From positions 1 through 64,000 of the forward strand of contig RDXN01000039.1 of assembly GCA_004292855.1 (NCBI GenBank): a stretch of DNA of 64,000 bases, written 5' to 3'. The notes below the pieces were generated by a model. The model was not told the origin of the DNA, searched no databases, and was given only the letters and a program-made list of their open reading frames with translations. This stretch comes from Cytophagales bacterium. Its GTDB lineage: Bacteria; Bacteroidota; Bacteroidia; Cytophagales; Spirosomataceae. The position numbers and the translations under genes are program-made. Positions within the stretch are counted from its first letter, which is position 1; every line of letters begins with the position of its first letter. Shown here piece after piece: positions 16,529 through 24,859 of the stretch.

Positions 16529-16621
16529 TTTTTGTCATTCCGAGGGACGAGGAATCTAGTCTCATGATGGTCAACTTGACTAAAACAGAACTAGATTCCT
16601 CGTCCCTCGGAATGACAAAAA
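16529..16621. repeat. Long inverted repeat, GTCATTCCGAG type
   Basis: Arms 16529-16560 and 16590-16621 are complementary over about 32 bases (TTTTTGTCATTCCGAGGGAC...) with a 29-base loop. The layout and outer sequence match the trpB-trpA repeat at 6117-6209, where GTCATCCCGA replaces GTCATTCCGA, so the two belong to one dispersed family. Confidence 0.85.
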
Positions 16622-16669
16622 AACCTAGCACCTACAGAATTAGAATTTGTCCAATACTCAGATAAAAGC

Positions 16670-16703
16670 AAAAAGGAATCAGGAGTAAACCCGATTCCTT
16701 TTT
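16670..16703. terminator. Bidirectional terminator between convergent genes
   Basis: The arms AAAAAGGAATC (16670-16680) and GATTCCTTTTT (16693-16703) enclose a 12-base loop. The T-run is usable on either strand. It lies between the cyclotransferase gene and the convergent S41 protease gene. Confidence 0.7.
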
Positions 16704-16806
16704 GAACAACGAGCAGGTGCATCTCCAGTTGGAATCCCCTCTCTCACGCCCGTAGCGTCTTTGCTCGCTATCAGAACAATGAACTGCCAAAAAAGTTTCC
16801 TGTAAC

Positions 16807-18273
16807 CTACTTCAACTTCGGCATACCCGGCTCAAACATGTTGCCGCCCCCGGCCTTGCGGTCGAGCGTGGAGCCAATGGTAAACATCGTTTGCCGTTCG
16901 CTGGCAATGCGTGCCCCCGCAGCCCCCGTAATGCGTGCTACCGTTGCCCGAAGTAGCGGCTCGTTGGCAATGTCGCCCAGCGGGGCCAGAATAAGCGGCT
17001 CAAACACCGTCTGATCGGGTACAAAACCGCCTGTGTAATCAGACTGATTCAGCTTGTTGAACGACTTGGCAATGATCGGCTGCATGCCCCAGTTGATTCG
17101 GCGGGGTTTGCGCTCGTCTTCAATCGTGATCGACCCAACGTTTTTGCCGTAAGTTGTATCGCCCACGACCTGCACCGTCATAAAGGGCTTCAAGCCATTG
17201 ATAATCAGTTCACTGGCAGAGGCCGTGCGGTCGCTCGTTAGCACAAACACTCGGTTGAGGTTAGCCCCTACGTTCTGCGATTTGTTCGTGAATTTCACCT
17301 CTAGCCGCGATAACGCATTGGCCCGCTGATATTCGGCCATGATGTCTTTGTTCAGTTCCTGTCGATAGAAAATCTCGTTGGAGCTAACACCTTTTCCAAC
17401 CAGACTCGCAAGGTTACGGGCCGCCGTGGTTGAACCACCGGGGTTATAGCGGAAGTCCAGAATCAGCTCGTTAATGCCTTGCGCTTTGAAACGAGCAAAT
17501 ACCGCATCAACCTGATTATCGTAGGTTGCGTCGTTAAAACCAGCCGGACCGTTTATAAACTGGTTATACACGAAGTAGCCGATCTTCTTCACCCCAATAG
17601 TGTAGATGCTGTCTTTGAAGACAGGATTTTCTGCTAACTGTACAAGATCGAGCGTTTTAACTTGCGGGTTCGATGTTGTCTGCGCGGTGCCGTTTATGGT
17701 CACGAATGTGTAGGCTCGATTGGTCCCGTCGCTGAACAACAATTCACTGTAGTTCGATGTGGTAAGCGTTTGCCCACCCGCCCCATTGAAAATATCGCCC
17801 CGCCTGATGCCCGCGCGGGCTGCCGGTGAGTTGGGCAACACATACAACACCCGGCCAATCACGTTAGTACTCCCGGTAGGCCAACGGTTCAACTGAAACT
17901 GCATACCCGTACTTTTCTCAATACCCTGCAATGAACTTTTCAGATCGTCCACATTCTCCTGAATCCAGGAAAATCGGTCGCCATCAGGCCGGAGCGTACG
18001 ATCCCAACTGTATATGATTGACTCAAAAAAATTGTCGGGCGTTTGGGCCAGGCTAGGGTTAGCGGGTAGCTTGTCGTTCCAATAATAGTAGACCCGCATG
18101 GAGTCTAGAATCCAGTTGTTTATTTCGGTATTGCTAACCGTGGTGCCCGTGCCGGTCGCAGGACCGTTTGTTGCGTTGGGGTCGACCTCTGGATCTCTAC
18201 AGGCCGTTAAAAGGGATGCGCCAAGGGCTACGGATAGCACTGCCGGACGCCAGCGTATTTGTTGTAAAAGCAT
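16807..18273 (-). CDS. S41-family (C-terminal processing-like) peptidase lipoprotein
   Basis: This 488-residue protein has a lipoprotein signal with LLTAC (Cys25). A PDZ-like region covers about 125-205 (NSPAARAGIRRGD). The S41 core has LILDFRYNPGG, the nucleophile Ser352 in TASASEL and the general base Lys377 in YGKNVGS, 25 residues apart as in CtpB/CtpA. Both catalytic residues are present. It should sit on a periplasmic membrane face and cleave exported proteins. It stands as a single gene with a terminator behind it. Confidence 0.88.
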   Translation of the reverse strand: MLLQQIRWRPAVLSVALGASLLTACRDPEVDPNATNGPATGTGTTVSNTEINNWILDSMRVYYYWNDKLPANPSLAQTPDNFFESIIYSWDRTLRPDGDRFSWIQENVDDLKSSLQGIEKSTGMQFQLNRWPTGSTNVIGRVLYVLPNSPAARAGIRRGDIFNGAGGQTLTTSNYSELLFSDGTNRAYTFVTINGTAQTTSNPQVKTLDLVQLAENPVFKDSIYTIGVKKIGYFVYNQFINGPAGFNDATYDNQVDAVFARFKAQGINELILDFRYNPGGSTTAARNLASLVGKGVSSNEIFYRQELNKDIMAEYQRANALSRLEVKFTNKSQNVGANLNRVFVLTSDRTASASELIINGLKPFMTVQVVGDTTYGKNVGSITIEDERKPRRINWGMQPIIAKSFNKLNQSDYTGGFVPDQTVFEPLILAPLGDIANEPLLRATVARITGAAGARIASERQTMFTIGSTLDRKAGGGNMFEPGMPKLK

Positions 18274-18496
18274 AGGTAAAGCGTTGATGAGGACTGAATT
18301 AGAATCGGTTTACATTCTTCTTACTCCTAAACGTTTCTGATCGTTGCGTGGTGCGGGACAGGCGTGAATTTTAATTGAAAGTCTATTTAATAAGTAGTCT
18401 ACCTGGTGTTTTTTTGTTAAAAAAAGGCCATAACTTTCAATTCTCCAACACGATTCTGGAAAACCAATCATCAAACCCTTTAATCGCTTACTTCCA

Positions 18497-19309
18497 ATGA
18501 ATAAAAAGTTTAATTCTCTTGTAATCAGGGCATTAGTTTATACTTCTGCCATGGTTTTGGTGTATTTTTTGTTAAATCAAGTCTTAGATGGACGTGTTTG
18601 GGACGAAATGGTTGTCAGTAACTCATCATTGAAGGGTGAGTATTGTGAATTGAACAATCACGAACGGTTTTTTCATCAATCCAGCAATACGTATTCTAAT
18701 CTGTTTTTTTTCTTTTTTGGGATTTTGATATGCTTGGTTGCGCGGGAAGACTTCAAAAACAAAAATGCAGAAAACCGAATGCAGCAATTCCCTGAGTTGT
18801 CGATGTTGATGGGGTTTTGTTTTATTTATTTGTGTTTTGGCAGTTCCTTTTTTCATGCCTCTCTCACCTGGATTGGGCAACGAGCCGACATGAACGGTGT
18901 GTATAGCCTAAACATTGTTCTCGCCACGATTGCCTTACTGAATGTTTTTTATCGAATCTCCCTGTCAAATCGTTCCAGAAACCTGCTGATTGCGTTTCTG
19001 TTGATACTGATTGTAGCATTTTATCAAGTCCATTTGATTGCTTCAAGCCGTATTTTATTGACCACATTCATCCTCCTCATTTGGGTTCTGACCACAATCA
19101 ATTATTTCCAATTTCGACAAAAACGCTCTTTACTGATAGCCCTTTCAAGTTTTGTTCTTATACTTATTGCGGCTAAAATCAGGCAATTAGATGTTGATAA
19201 AATAGGCTGTGACCCGGTTTCGATTTTTCAAGGACATTCGCTTTGGCATTTATTATCGGGCATGAGTTGCTTTTTGGGCTATGCTTTTTTTAGGTTTTCA
19301 AAAAGCTGA
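18497..19309 (+). CDS. CREST-superfamily / alkaline ceramidase-like membrane protein
   Basis: This 270-residue protein has about seven hydrophobic segments. The CREST hydrolase signature is visible: EYCELNN...NTYSNLFF, FGSSFFHASLTWIGQRADMNGVY (Ser117, His120, Asp131) and QGHSLWHLLSG (His247, His251). These give the Ser, Asp and three His expected for the zinc site. Alkaline ceramidases and related lipid amidohydrolases belong here. The gene is visibly AT-richer than its neighbours, which suggests transfer. Its 3' end overlaps the 3' end of an RHS remnant by 20 bases. The substrate is unknown. Confidence 0.75.
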   Translation: MNKKFNSLVIRALVYTSAMVLVYFLLNQVLDGRVWDEMVVSNSSLKGEYCELNNHERFFHQSSNTYSNLFFFFFGILICLVAREDFKNKNAENRMQQFPELSMLMGFCFIYLCFGSSFFHASLTWIGQRADMNGVYSLNIVLATIALLNVFYRISLSNRSRNLLIAFLLILIVAFYQVHLIASSRILLTTFILLIWVLTTINYFQFRQKRSLLIALSSFVLILIAAKIRQLDVDKIGCDPVSIFQGHSLWHLLSGMSCFLGYAFFRFSKS

Positions 19310-19841
19310 AAGCTTCGTGAGCCGCCAGACCCTGCCGGTAACTCACCACCGTTCCCGTACTGGAGTTGATGCCGGTGCTGCTCAACCAGCCCGTGACGAC
19401 CATCTGCAATTTGCGCCCGTCGGCTCCATACTGATAGGTGACGGTGCTACTGGTGGTGGCACTACTACCCGCCAGTACTACCCGGCGCGGGAGCTTCAAG
19501 AGGTTGTACTCGATCAGGGTGATACCCCTATTCAGGTCTTTTTTCAGGCTCCCGTGGGGCCAATGGTCGTAGTCGTCACCGGTGGTGTTGCCATCGCGGA
19601 AGCCCACCGTGTTACTGCTGGCATCGGTCACGGCCAGGAGTTTGTTGCTCTGGTTGGTGTCGTCGTAGCGGTAAGCCAACTGATCGGCGTTGGCGCGGGT
19701 CATACTCAGAATGTTGCCGTTGGCATCGTAGGTAATCCCGCTCACGCTGTGGGTGCCGCCCCCATATGTGGCTTCGGTCAGGCGGTCGGCGTTGTCGTAG
19801 GCATAGGTGTCTGCATACCGCAACGATTTTGTGTCTGGCAT
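19290..19841 (-). pseudogene. Truncated RHS/YD-repeat protein remnant
   Basis: The 183-residue open frame contains YD-repeat units (YAYDNADRLTEATY, ITYDANGNILSMTR, YQYGADGRKLQM). Full RHS proteins are over 1000 residues with a signal peptide, many repeats and a toxin end. Here the N-terminal part and everything after AAHEAFSFLKT are missing. It has no signal peptide. It is probably a fragment left by recombination, and it abuts the AT-rich CREST gene. Confidence 0.75.
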
Positions 19842-19940
19842 AGAGCTAGAGTTATTTATACACAGAAAAGTTTCGTTTTTATTGTTTTAGGTATAATAAA
19901 AATGCAACAAACCGTTAAATGCGTAGATCTGTAATGAGTG

Positions 19941-19978
19941 GTACAGCCGTCCATTTCGGAGATTTTGGTCGGCTGTAC
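19941..19978. repeat. Inverted repeat upstream of sucA
   Basis: GTACAGCCG (19941-19949) and CGGCTGTAC (19970-19978) form a perfect 9-bp inverted repeat with a 20-base spacer, about 65 bases before the sucA -7 box. No T-run follows. It could be an operator or part of an old gene end. Confidence 0.4.
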
Positions 19979-20044
19979 GTTGGTTTTCTTAGCGAAGAAT
20001 CGGATAAAATCCAAATTTCGCGGCTTACTTTCCGACTGATGCTT

Positions 20045-20052
20045 TACCTTTG
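20045..20052 (+). promoter_or_regulatory. Putative -7 box of the sucA promoter
   Basis: TACCTTTG fits the Bacteroidota TAnnTTTG element and lies 28 bases before the ATG of sucA. A -33 TTTG is not clear, only ATTTCG about 30 bases upstream. It would give a short 5' untranslated region. Confidence 0.4.
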
Positions 20053-20079
20053 CGCCTTGAATACAGAAGGATAGAATTT

Positions 20080-22854
20080 ATGGATAACTATTCGTATATA
20101 GCCAACTCCGATGCGGCCTATGTGGACCAGTTGTACCAATCGTACAAACAGGACCCTAACTCGGTCGACACTAGCTGGCAAACGTTTTTTGAGGGTTTCG
20201 ACTTCTCGCTGACCTACGGCGAAAACAGCTCAAAAACCACCAATGGTAACGGCGCATCGACCAATGTAGCCGCCAACGGGCAGACTACTAAAGCCCCGAC
20301 CGACGCAAAACACGCCGAAAAGGAGGTGTCGGTGGCGAGTTTGATCAAAGCCTATCGCTCACGCGGACACCTGTTGGCCAATACCAACCCCATCCGCGAC
20401 CGCAAAGACCGCAATCCCCGCCTGGAGTTAGCTGACTACGCTCTTTCGGAGGCCGACCTCGACACAGTGTTCGATTCGGGTGCCTTGCTGGGGATTGGTT
20501 CGGCTACGTTGCGGCAGATCATGACCTCACTGGAGAAAATTTACGCGGGCCGTATTGGCTTCGAGTACATGTATATCCGTGAGATCGAGGTAAAAAACTG
20601 GCTGCGGAACAAGATCGAGAAAGAGGCCCTGGTATTTGACCCGACGCTGGCGGAGAAAACCCGCATTCTCAAAAAACTGAATGAGGCCACGGTATTTGAA
20701 AACTTCCTGCACACGAAGTTTTTGGGTCAAAAGCGGTTCTCGCTCGAAGGGGGCGAAACCACGATTCCGGCTCTCGACGCGATCATCAACAAAGCCGCCG
20801 ACATGGGCGTTGAGGAGGTGATGATCGGCATGGCCCACCGGGGACGCCTGAACGTGTTGTCGAACATTCTCGGTAAATCGTACGAAAGCATTTTCGATGG
20901 TTTCGAGGGCAACATTCCGGCGGGTATCAGTGGCGACGGCGATGTGAAGTATCACCTTGGCTACACAAGCCTCACCGAAACACCATCGGGCAAGCGTATC
21001 AATGTGAAGCTGGCCCCCAATCCATCGCACCTGGAGGCCGTAAACCCCGTTGTGGAAGGGTTTGTGCGGGCGCAGGCCGACGAGGAGTACAAGGGCGATT
21101 TCACGAAAATTATGCCCATCCTGATTCACGGCGATGCTGCCGTGGCGGGACAGGGAATTGTGTATGAGGTGACGCAGATGGCCAAACTGCCCGGCTACCA
21201 AACCGGTGGTACAGTCCATTTCGTGATTAATAACCAGGTCGGTTTCACCACCGATTTCGATGATGCCCGCTCGTCTATTTATTGTTCCGACGTTGCCAAG
21301 ATCATCGACGCGCCCATTTTTCACGTCAACGGCGACGATCCCGAAGCGGTGTTCTTCTGCGCCAAGTTGGCCGTGGAGTTCCGCGAGATGTTCAAGCGCG
21401 ACGTGTTTATCGACATGGTGTGCTACCGTCGTTACGGCCACAACGAGTCGGACGAGCCGAAGTTTACGCAGCCGACCATGTACGCCAGGATCGACAAGCA
21501 TGCCAACCCCCGCGACATCTATAACAAAGAGTTGATTGAGCGGAGTGAGGTCGATGCCAAGTTGGCTGCGGGCATGGATGCCGAGTTTAAGAAACTCTTG
21601 CAGGAGCGTCTGGATAAGGTAAAGCAAAAAGAAGAGATTGCATACAAGCCGCTCCGGCTCGACCAACAATGGGCCGAGTTGCGCACATCACAACCCGACG
21701 ATTTCGACCAATCGCCCGAAACCGGCGTCTCAATAGAGGTACTGGAGCGTGTGGGGCAGGCTCTATATACGGTTCCTGAGGGCTTCAAGCCGCTCAAGCA
21801 GATCGACAAACTGCTTCGCGACCGCAAGCAGATGCTTACCGAAACCAAGCAGGTGAACTGGGGCACGGCGGAGTTGCTGGCCTACGGCTCATTGCTCACC
21901 GAGGGCAAACCCGTTCGGTTGAGCGGGCAGGACGTGCAGCGGGGTACGTTCTCGCACCGGCACGCGGTTTTGCACGATCAGGAGACCAACGATATTTATA
22001 ATTCATTGAATCACATCGGTGGCGATGCGGCCTCGTTCCAAGCCTACAACTCGTTGCTGTCGGAATACGGCGTTTTGGGTTTCGAGTATGGCTATGCGAT
22101 GGCGACGCCCCACGCACTTGTGATTTGGGAGGCTCAATTTGGCGATTTTGCCAACGGTGCCCAAACCATGATCGACCAGTTTATTGCGGCTGGTGAATCG
22201 AAATGGGGGATTCAGAACGGGGTGGTGATGTTGTTGCCGCACGGCTACGAGGGTCAAGGCCCCGAACACTCCAACGCCCGCCCCGAGCGGTATTTGCAAC
22301 TCTGTGCGCAGTATAACATGGTGGTGTGTAACGTAACAACGCCCGCTAACCTGTTCCACATGATGCGTCGGCAACTGACATGGTCGTTCCGCAAGCCACT
22401 CGTGGTAATGTCGCCAAAGTCGTTGTTGCGGCACCCGCAGGTGATTTCGCCCCTCGAAGACCTCACAAAAGGTCGGTTTCAGGAGGTGCTTGGGGATTCC
22501 TACGCCGACCCCAAAAAGGTGAAGCGAGTGTTGCTTTGCACGGGTAAAGTATATTACGAACTGCTTGAGAAACAACAGGCCGACAGCCGCACCGACATTG
22601 CGATTGTTCGGTTGGAGCAGTTGCACCCGCTGCCGCAAAAGCAGATCGACGCCGTGTTGGCTCCGTACAAAAAAGCCGAACTCTGCTGGGTGCAGGAAGA
22701 ACCCCTGAATATGGGTTACTACACCTACCTGTTGCGCGAGATGGACGTTCGACTGCGGCCCGTAACGCGCCCGGCTGCGGCTTCGCCCGCCACCGGTTTT
22801 GCCAAAATACATGCCCAGGAACAAGCCGCTATCGTAGCGAAAGCGTTTGAATAA
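20080..22854 (+). CDS. sucA: 2-oxoglutarate dehydrogenase E1 component
   Basis: This 924-residue thiamine-diphosphate enzyme decarboxylates 2-oxoglutarate in the TCA cycle. The N-terminus (SYIANSDAAYVDQLYQSYKQDPNSVD) is the OdhA-type signature. Family segments GMAHRGRLNVL, PSHLEAVNPVVEG, HGDAAVAGQGIVYE, FVINNQVGFTTD and CYRRYGHNESDEP are present, and length is close to the E. coli enzyme (933). The ATG at 20080 is used; an upstream in-frame TTG at 20050 is inside the predicted -7 box. sucB follows after 130 bases containing a repeat. Confidence 0.97.
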   Translation: MDNYSYIANSDAAYVDQLYQSYKQDPNSVDTSWQTFFEGFDFSLTYGENSSKTTNGNGASTNVAANGQTTKAPTDAKHAEKEVSVASLIKAYRSRGHLLANTNPIRDRKDRNPRLELADYALSEADLDTVFDSGALLGIGSATLRQIMTSLEKIYAGRIGFEYMYIREIEVKNWLRNKIEKEALVFDPTLAEKTRILKKLNEATVFENFLHTKFLGQKRFSLEGGETTIPALDAIINKAADMGVEEVMIGMAHRGRLNVLSNILGKSYESIFDGFEGNIPAGISGDGDVKYHLGYTSLTETPSGKRINVKLAPNPSHLEAVNPVVEGFVRAQADEEYKGDFTKIMPILIHGDAAVAGQGIVYEVTQMAKLPGYQTGGTVHFVINNQVGFTTDFDDARSSIYCSDVAKIIDAPIFHVNGDDPEAVFFCAKLAVEFREMFKRDVFIDMVCYRRYGHNESDEPKFTQPTMYARIDKHANPRDIYNKELIERSEVDAKLAAGMDAEFKKLLQERLDKVKQKEEIAYKPLRLDQQWAELRTSQPDDFDQSPETGVSIEVLERVGQALYTVPEGFKPLKQIDKLLRDRKQMLTETKQVNWGTAELLAYGSLLTEGKPVRLSGQDVQRGTFSHRHAVLHDQETNDIYNSLNHIGGDAASFQAYNSLLSEYGVLGFEYGYAMATPHALVIWEAQFGDFANGAQTMIDQFIAAGESKWGIQNGVVMLLPHGYEGQGPEHSNARPERYLQLCAQYNMVVCNVTTPANLFHMMRRQLTWSFRKPLVVMSPKSLLRHPQVISPLEDLTKGRFQEVLGDSYADPKKVKRVLLCTGKVYYELLEKQQADSRTDIAIVRLEQLHPLPQKQIDAVLAPYKKAELCWVQEEPLNMGYYTYLLREMDVRLRPVTRPAAASPATGFAKIHAQEQAAIVAKAFE

Positions 22855-22857
22855 TTA

Positions 22858-22978
22858 ACAGAGATCAGCGAACAGAGATCAATGAACAGTTGCTAATGAT
22901 GTATTGGCCAATCGTTGCCATTGCCAAAGTGCCTGTTCGTTGCTTGCTGTTCGTTGTTCACTGTTCACTGAAATCTGT
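22858..22978. repeat. Imperfect inverted/direct repeat cluster between sucA and sucB
   Basis: GAACAG-containing units at 22858-22888 (several copies of GAACAGAGATC and TGAACAG) face complementary CTGTTC units at 22933-22978, giving an imperfect inverted repeat over about 32 bases. This resembles low-complexity intergenic repeats seen in many genomes. The reading frame of sucB stays open through it, but the protein start is downstream. Confidence 0.5.
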
Positions 22979-22984
22979 AAAAAA

Positions 22985-24649
22985 ATGGCTGTAGAAATAA
23001 AAGTCCCCGCCGTGGGGGAATCCATCACCGAAGTAACGGTGGGCGAGTGGTTAAAAAAAGAAGGCGACACCGTTAAAATCGACGATGTGCTTTGTACCCT
23101 CGACTCTGACAAAGCATCCTTTGAACTTCCGGCGGAGGCCGATGGCGTTCTGCACATTATGGCTCAGGCGGGCGATACCCTGCCCATTGGTGCCGTAATC
23201 TGTACTATCGACGGGGGTGGCTCAACCGGTGTGGCAAGCCCGCCCCCCGCTGCCAAAGCTGAAACTCCCGCTCCTGCCCCTGAACCCCAACAGGCGGCTC
23301 CACTCATGCAGCCCGTTGCAGAGCCTGCTGTGGTGGCAACGGCTGCGCCAGTCACTCCCCCTTCGGGGCAGTCCGACGGGTCGGCTGGGGGGCTTGTCGA
23401 GATGAAGGTCCCCGCCGTGGGTGAGTCGATCACTGAAGTTACAATTGCCGCCTGGAGCAAAAAAGACGGCGACGTAGTGGCTTTAGATGAGGTGTTATGC
23501 GAACTCGAATCAGATAAAGCCACGTTTGAACTTCCCGCCGAAGCTGCCGGAACGCTCCGTATTGTGGCGCAGGCCGGTGAAACGCTGCCCATTGGGGGCG
23601 TCATCGCCCGGATCGAAGTCGGCCAGGCAAGCACGTCGACAGGCGCACCAGCTCCGACTGCTCAACCAGCATCTCCGACTCCACAGACCCAAAATGGTAG
23701 CGACCAATCGGGTTACGCGGCTAATCATGCATCGCCCGCAGCGGCCAAAATTCTGGACGAAAAAGGTGTTCAAGCCACTGCCGTGCAGGGCACAGGCATT
23801 GGCGGACGCATCACCAAAGAAGACGCTATGAACGTGCAGGCTCCCGCCCAACAGGCGGCTCCCGTGCAGACGCCAGCTCCTGCGGCAACTGCTCCGGCAA
23901 AACCAGCAGCGGCCCCAGCACCGTCGGCCCCAGCGGCTCAACCCGGAGGACGTGGTCAGCGTCGTGAGAAAATGACCTCGCTCCGCAAGACCATTGCCCG
24001 CCGGTTGGTAGCTGTTAAGAATGAAACGGCTATGCTGACGACCTTCAACGAGGTCGATATGAAGCCGATTATGGACCTGCGTAACAAATACAAAGACAAG
24101 TTCAAGGAGAAACACGGTGTGGGCCTCGGCTTTATGTCGTTCTTCACCAAGGCGGTTTGTGTGGCCCTGCGCGAGTTTCCGGCTGTAAACGCCATGATCG
24201 ACGGCGATCAGATGGTGTTCAACGACTACTGTGATATTTCGATTGCTGTATCGTCGGAGCGGGGGCTGGTGGTGCCGGTTATCCGCAACGCCGAACAGAT
24301 GACCTTCCAGGGAATCGAGAAAGAGATTGGGCGGTTGGCCGGTTTGGCTCGCGACAACAAACTCACCATTGAGCAGATGCAGGGTGGCACGTTCACAATC
24401 ACGAACGGCGGCATTTTTGGCTCGATGCTGTCGACGCCAATTATCAACGCCCCACAATCGGCCATTTTGGGTATGCACAACATTGTGGAGCGGGCCGTGG
24501 TCCAAAACGGCGAAATCGTGGTGCGCCCCATCATGTACGTGGCCCTCAGCTACGATCACCGGATCATTGATGGTAAAGAGTCGGTTAGTTTCCTGGTACG
24601 CGTAAAACAACTGCTCGAAGACCCCACGCGCTTGCTTTTGGACGTTTAG
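22985..24649 (+). CDS. sucB: Dihydrolipoyllysine succinyltransferase (2-oxoglutarate dehydrogenase E2), two lipoyl domains
   Basis: This 554-residue E2 has two N-terminal lipoyl domains, with lipoylated Lys43 (LDSDKASF) and Lys178 (LESDKATF). Ala/Pro-rich linkers, a peripheral-subunit-binding domain at about 249-283 ([13 protein letters not shown]) and the acyltransferase core (about 325-554) follow. The active site is DHRIIDG (His525, Asp529). E. coli SucB has one lipoyl domain. The acetyl/succinyl specificity is inferred from pairing with sucA. The start at 22985 gives [13 protein letters not shown]; the frame is open upstream through the repeat. Confidence 0.93.
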   Translation: MAVEIKVPAVGESITEVTVGEWLKKEGDTVKIDDVLCTLDSDKASFELPAEADGVLHIMAQAGDTLPIGAVICTIDGGGSTGVASPPPAAKAETPAPAPEPQQAAPLMQPVAEPAVVATAAPVTPPSGQSDGSAGGLVEMKVPAVGESITEVTIAAWSKKDGDVVALDEVLCELESDKATFELPAEAAGTLRIVAQAGETLPIGGVIARIEVGQASTSTGAPAPTAQPASPTPQTQNGSDQSGYAANHASPAAAKILDEKGVQATAVQGTGIGGRITKEDAMNVQAPAQQAAPVQTPAPAATAPAKPAAAPAPSAPAAQPGGRGQRREKMTSLRKTIARRLVAVKNETAMLTTFNEVDMKPIMDLRNKYKDKFKEKHGVGLGFMSFFTKAVCVALREFPAVNAMIDGDQMVFNDYCDISIAVSSERGLVVPVIRNAEQMTFQGIEKEIGRLAGLARDNKLTIEQMQGGTFTITNGGIFGSMLSTPIINAPQSAILGMHNIVERAVVQNGEIVVRPIMYVALSYDHRIIDGKESVSFLVRVKQLLEDPTRLLLDV

Positions 24650-24771
24650 TACTTGCTGACGCGAGGGCCTTCGACAAGCTCAGGCTGACAGGGAACTTGA
24701 GTCAGAATAGGTAATTGCGCACAGGCTACCTGTCAGGCTGAGCCTGTCGAAGCCCTGTGCGTCAGCAAGTA
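24650..24771. repeat. Long inverted repeat directly after sucB
   Basis: The segment TACTTGCTGACGCGAGGGC begins the left arm right after the sucB stop and its complement ends at 24771. The arms are about 44 bases with a few mismatches and include the widespread intergenic motif CTTCGACAAGCTCAGGCTGA. It probably forms a strong hairpin at the end of the sucAB transcript. Confidence 0.8.
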
Positions 24772-24811
24772 GTTAAATTCAAGAGAAGGTTAATTTTGAT
24801 CGCAAAAGCTT

Positions 24812-24859
24812 GTCATTGGACGTTGCGGATTAACTTCCGGGCGTCCAATGACTTTTTTT
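24812..24859 (+). terminator. Intrinsic terminator upstream of the CPBP-type gene
   Basis: GTCATTGGACG (24812-24822) pairs with CGTCCAATGAC (24842-24852), followed by seven T up to 24859. The hairpin ends one base before the preferred start codon of the next gene, so it could end readthrough from sucAB or act as an attenuator of that gene. Confidence 0.65.

Noticed and set aside
6117-16621. The two GTCATyCCGA palindromes as ends of one composite mobile element
   Set aside because: The 10-kb interval holds ordinary genes on both strands with no transposase; each palindrome is self-contained with both arms.
16807-18273. S41 protease as an inactive homologue
   Set aside because: Both Ser352 and Lys377 are present at the expected 25-residue distance, so an active enzyme is more likely.
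19281-19934. 217-codon plus-strand frame over the RHS remnant
   Set aside because: The opposite strand carries the YD-repeat signature; the plus frame is its shadow.
20527-21669. 380-codon open frame on the minus strand inside sucA
   Set aside because: It is fully antisense to a clearly functional enzyme gene, has no recognisable motif, and arises from the GC-rich third positions of sucA.
23510-24610. 366-codon open frame on the minus strand inside sucB
   Set aside because: It is antisense to the E2 gene and its sequence is low-complexity (Ser, Arg and His runs) mirroring the Ala/Pro linkers.
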